Assembly (NCBI RefSeq): GCF_012922555.1
Contig: NZ_WIPK01000001.1
Location: forward strand, 1,054,001 to 1,118,000
Length of the DNA stretch: 64,000 nt
Reading direction: 5' to 3'
From: Paraclostridium dentum
Lineage (GTDB): Bacteria; Bacillota; Clostridia; Peptostreptococcales; Peptostreptococcaceae
Positions 62,804-64,000 of this stretch are shown here, in pieces (within the stretch, counting starts at the first letter, position 1; every line of letters starts with the position of its first letter). The position numbers and the translations under genes are program-made. Below the pieces are notes generated by a model. The model saw only the letters and a program-made list of their open reading frames with translations, was not told where the DNA came from and did no database searches.

Positions 62804-64000
62804 TTAAATTTTTTTAAGTATAATATTTGCTTTTTTCTCATTGCTATCTTTTTTATTTATTGGATCATACATAATAGGATTATCTATAATTGCCATAAGT
62901 TTTGCTGATTCTTCTTTTGTTAAATCAGATGGTTTTTTCTTAAAGTAATATAATGAAGCATTTTTTATACCAACAATGTCATTCCCATAATTTATGCAAT
63001 TAAGATAAGCTTCCATAATTTCATTTTTGCTATAAACTTTATCCACTTTTATAGCTGTGAAAATTTCATTTCGCTTATTATCAAAAAAACTACTCTTTTC
63101 AACTTCACAAACATTCCTTACTAATTGTTGTGTTATAGTTGAACCACCTTGCTTAGGATTAGCAGAGTTCATGTTATTTATAGCTGCTCGAATTATAGAA
63201 GTAGCATCTATGCCATTATGATTTTTAAAGTCTTTATCTTGACTAACTACTGCAGCTTCAACAACATATGAAGAAATATCCTCCAGCTCAACCCAATTTT
63301 TTGTATTTTGTTGTTTTAATTCACTAAAATTAATTAGTTTTGTATTACTACTTGCATCAGTGGCAACAAAAATAGCTATAGTAATAAAAACAAAAATACA
63401 CAATATCTTTATAACAAAATTTGATTTTTTATATCTTAAAATTCCTTTAATTCTTTTCTTTGTGTTACTTTCTCCAAATGCAAGAACAGATACATTAACC
63501 TTATTTTTAATTGCTAATGTTAATAAAGCTTGGGCATACTCTCTCCTAATATCCTTACTTGAAGACTTAATAACTTTTTCATCACATGATCTTTCCATAT
63601 CTTTATGTAATAAAATAAGAGATAGCCATATAATTGGATTAAACCAATATATGCAAGTAATAAATAATGCTATTAGCTTTATAATATAATCACGTCTTCT
63701 AATATGTACCATTTCATGTCTTAATACATTTATTAATATTTTTTTATTTTTTTCTTCTAATAAATAATTTGGTATTATTATTTTAGGTTTAAATATTCCA
63801 CATACAATTGGAGTATTTAAGTTGATAATTTTGTATATTTTTATTTTTTCTTTTTTAATTATTCCCTTTATTAACTCATCCTTTTCTAATTCATTACATA
63901 CAATAGCTTCCTTAAACTTATTATAAGTATATATATAAGCACTAACAGATGCTATTATTAGTAAAACAGAAACCATAGCCCAAACTATTGCTAAATTTTC
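62804..64000 (-). CDS. BlaR1-type M56 metallopeptidase fused to a GT51 transglycosylase-like domain (partial)
   Basis: The frame is open to the right edge, so the N-terminus is missing. Counting from the ATG at 63976: the M56 zinc-protease motif HEMVH is at 87-91, with ERSCDE near 128-133 and membrane helices around 100-122 and 187-206. From about 230, the extracellular part is not the usual penicillin-binding sensor but a GT51 peptidoglycan-polymerase domain: SQDKDFKNHNGID, GGSTITQQLVRN (277-288) and NEIMEAYLN (318-326). The motif-1 catalytic Glu (normally ED--F--H-G) is Gln246, while the motif-3 Glu is kept. The domain may bind lipid II without polymerising it and act as a sensor. The partner repressor would lie outside the window. 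Confidence 0.88.
   Translation of the reverse strand, partial: ENLAIVWAMVSVLLIIASVSAYIYTYNKFKEAIVCNELEKDELIKGIIKKEKIKIYKIINLNTPIVCGIFKPKIIIPNYLLEEKNKKILINVLRHEMVHIRRRDYIIKLIALFITCIYWFNPIIWLSLILLHKDMERSCDEKVIKSSSKDIRREYAQALLTLAIKNKVNVSVLAFGESNTKKRIKGILRYKKSNFVIKILCIFVFITIAIFVATDASSNTKLINFSELKQQNTKNWVELEDISSYVVEAAVVSQDKDFKNHNGIDATSIIRAAINNMNSANPKQGGSTITQQLVRNVCEVEKSSFFDNKRNEIFTAIKVDKVYSKNEIMEAYLNCINYGNDIVGIKNASLYYFKKKPSDLTKEESAKLMAIIDNPIMYDPINKKDSNEKKANIILKKI

Overview
The window is a low-GC chromosome segment from a spore-forming clostridium, most likely of the family Peptostreptococcaceae (Clostridioides, Paraclostridium, Romboutsia or Terrisporobacter type). The grounds are the very AT-rich composition, strong GGAGG ribosome-binding sites, GTG and TTG starts that are clearly in use, long perfect-stem terminators after most genes, a CD3324-family protein, a sigma-54 activator controlling amino-acid genes, and T-box, SAM-I and TPP leaders. 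No prophage, insertion sequence, CRISPR array, rRNA or tRNA was seen. The species assignment is inference.

Layout. 1-9.1 kb, minus strand: a partial adenine deaminase, a thioredoxin-like protein, an FmdE-family protein, an amino-acid permease with a gamma-glutamyl-type amide hydrolase, their probable sigma-54 activator, and SelO. A sigma-54 promoter for the permease operon lies inside the terminator hairpin upstream of it. 9.3-12.2 kb, plus strand: a TPP riboswitch drives thiC and a tightly coupled PurF-like amidotransferase. 12.2-18.2 kb: TraX, a secreted protein, a three-gene minus operon (NP-repeat protein, MoxR ATPase, metallopeptidase/vWA protein) and a C39-like peptidase. 18.3-27.2 kb: proC, a GNAT, a SAM-riboswitch-controlled metNIQ plus M20 amidohydrolase operon, a proline iminopeptidase, motAB, and a small unknown protein.

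27.3-38.4 kb is a glycan region. It holds an 877-aa cytoplasmic-looking protein with an alpha-toroid and four DUF11 repeats, four glycan-transfer proteins (a GT4, a GT2-GT4 fusion that includes a paralogue of that GT4, a pyruvyltransferase-like protein, another transferase), a three-gene pathway from UDP-GlcNAc to a UDP-L-6-deoxy-HexNAc sugar, and the stump of a deleted glycosyltransferase. 38.4-46.2 kb: a DUF3139 protein, a lipoprotein, a GHKL kinase/LytTR regulator pair with an ABC exporter, and an ABC-F protein. 46.3-50.7 kb: a CD3324 protein, a 560-base scar with gene remnants and a structured element, then a T-box-controlled methyltransferase-mccB-mccA-luxS operon that turns methionine-derived homocysteine into cysteine.

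50.9-64 kb: small unknown proteins, an enoate-reductase-like flavoenzyme behind a palindromic operator, a missed 50-aa Cys-rich protein, a second GHKL/LytTR pair with a MacB/FtsX transporter, a nitroreductase, DUF1905 and VOC proteins, a glycerophosphodiesterase, and a partial BlaR1-type M56 protease fused to a peptidoglycan transglycosylase domain that lacks its motif-1 catalytic glutamate.

The points most worth following are the M56-GT51 fusion, the TPP-controlled PurF paralogue beside thiC, and a conserved module found behind both histidine kinases (21-bp-spaced LytTR-like repeats, a TATATTGA box and a hairpin, all at identical spacing). After these come the metallopeptidase-MoxR-repeat operon, the sigma-54 promoter nested in a terminator, and an apparent AUA start codon in one response regulator.
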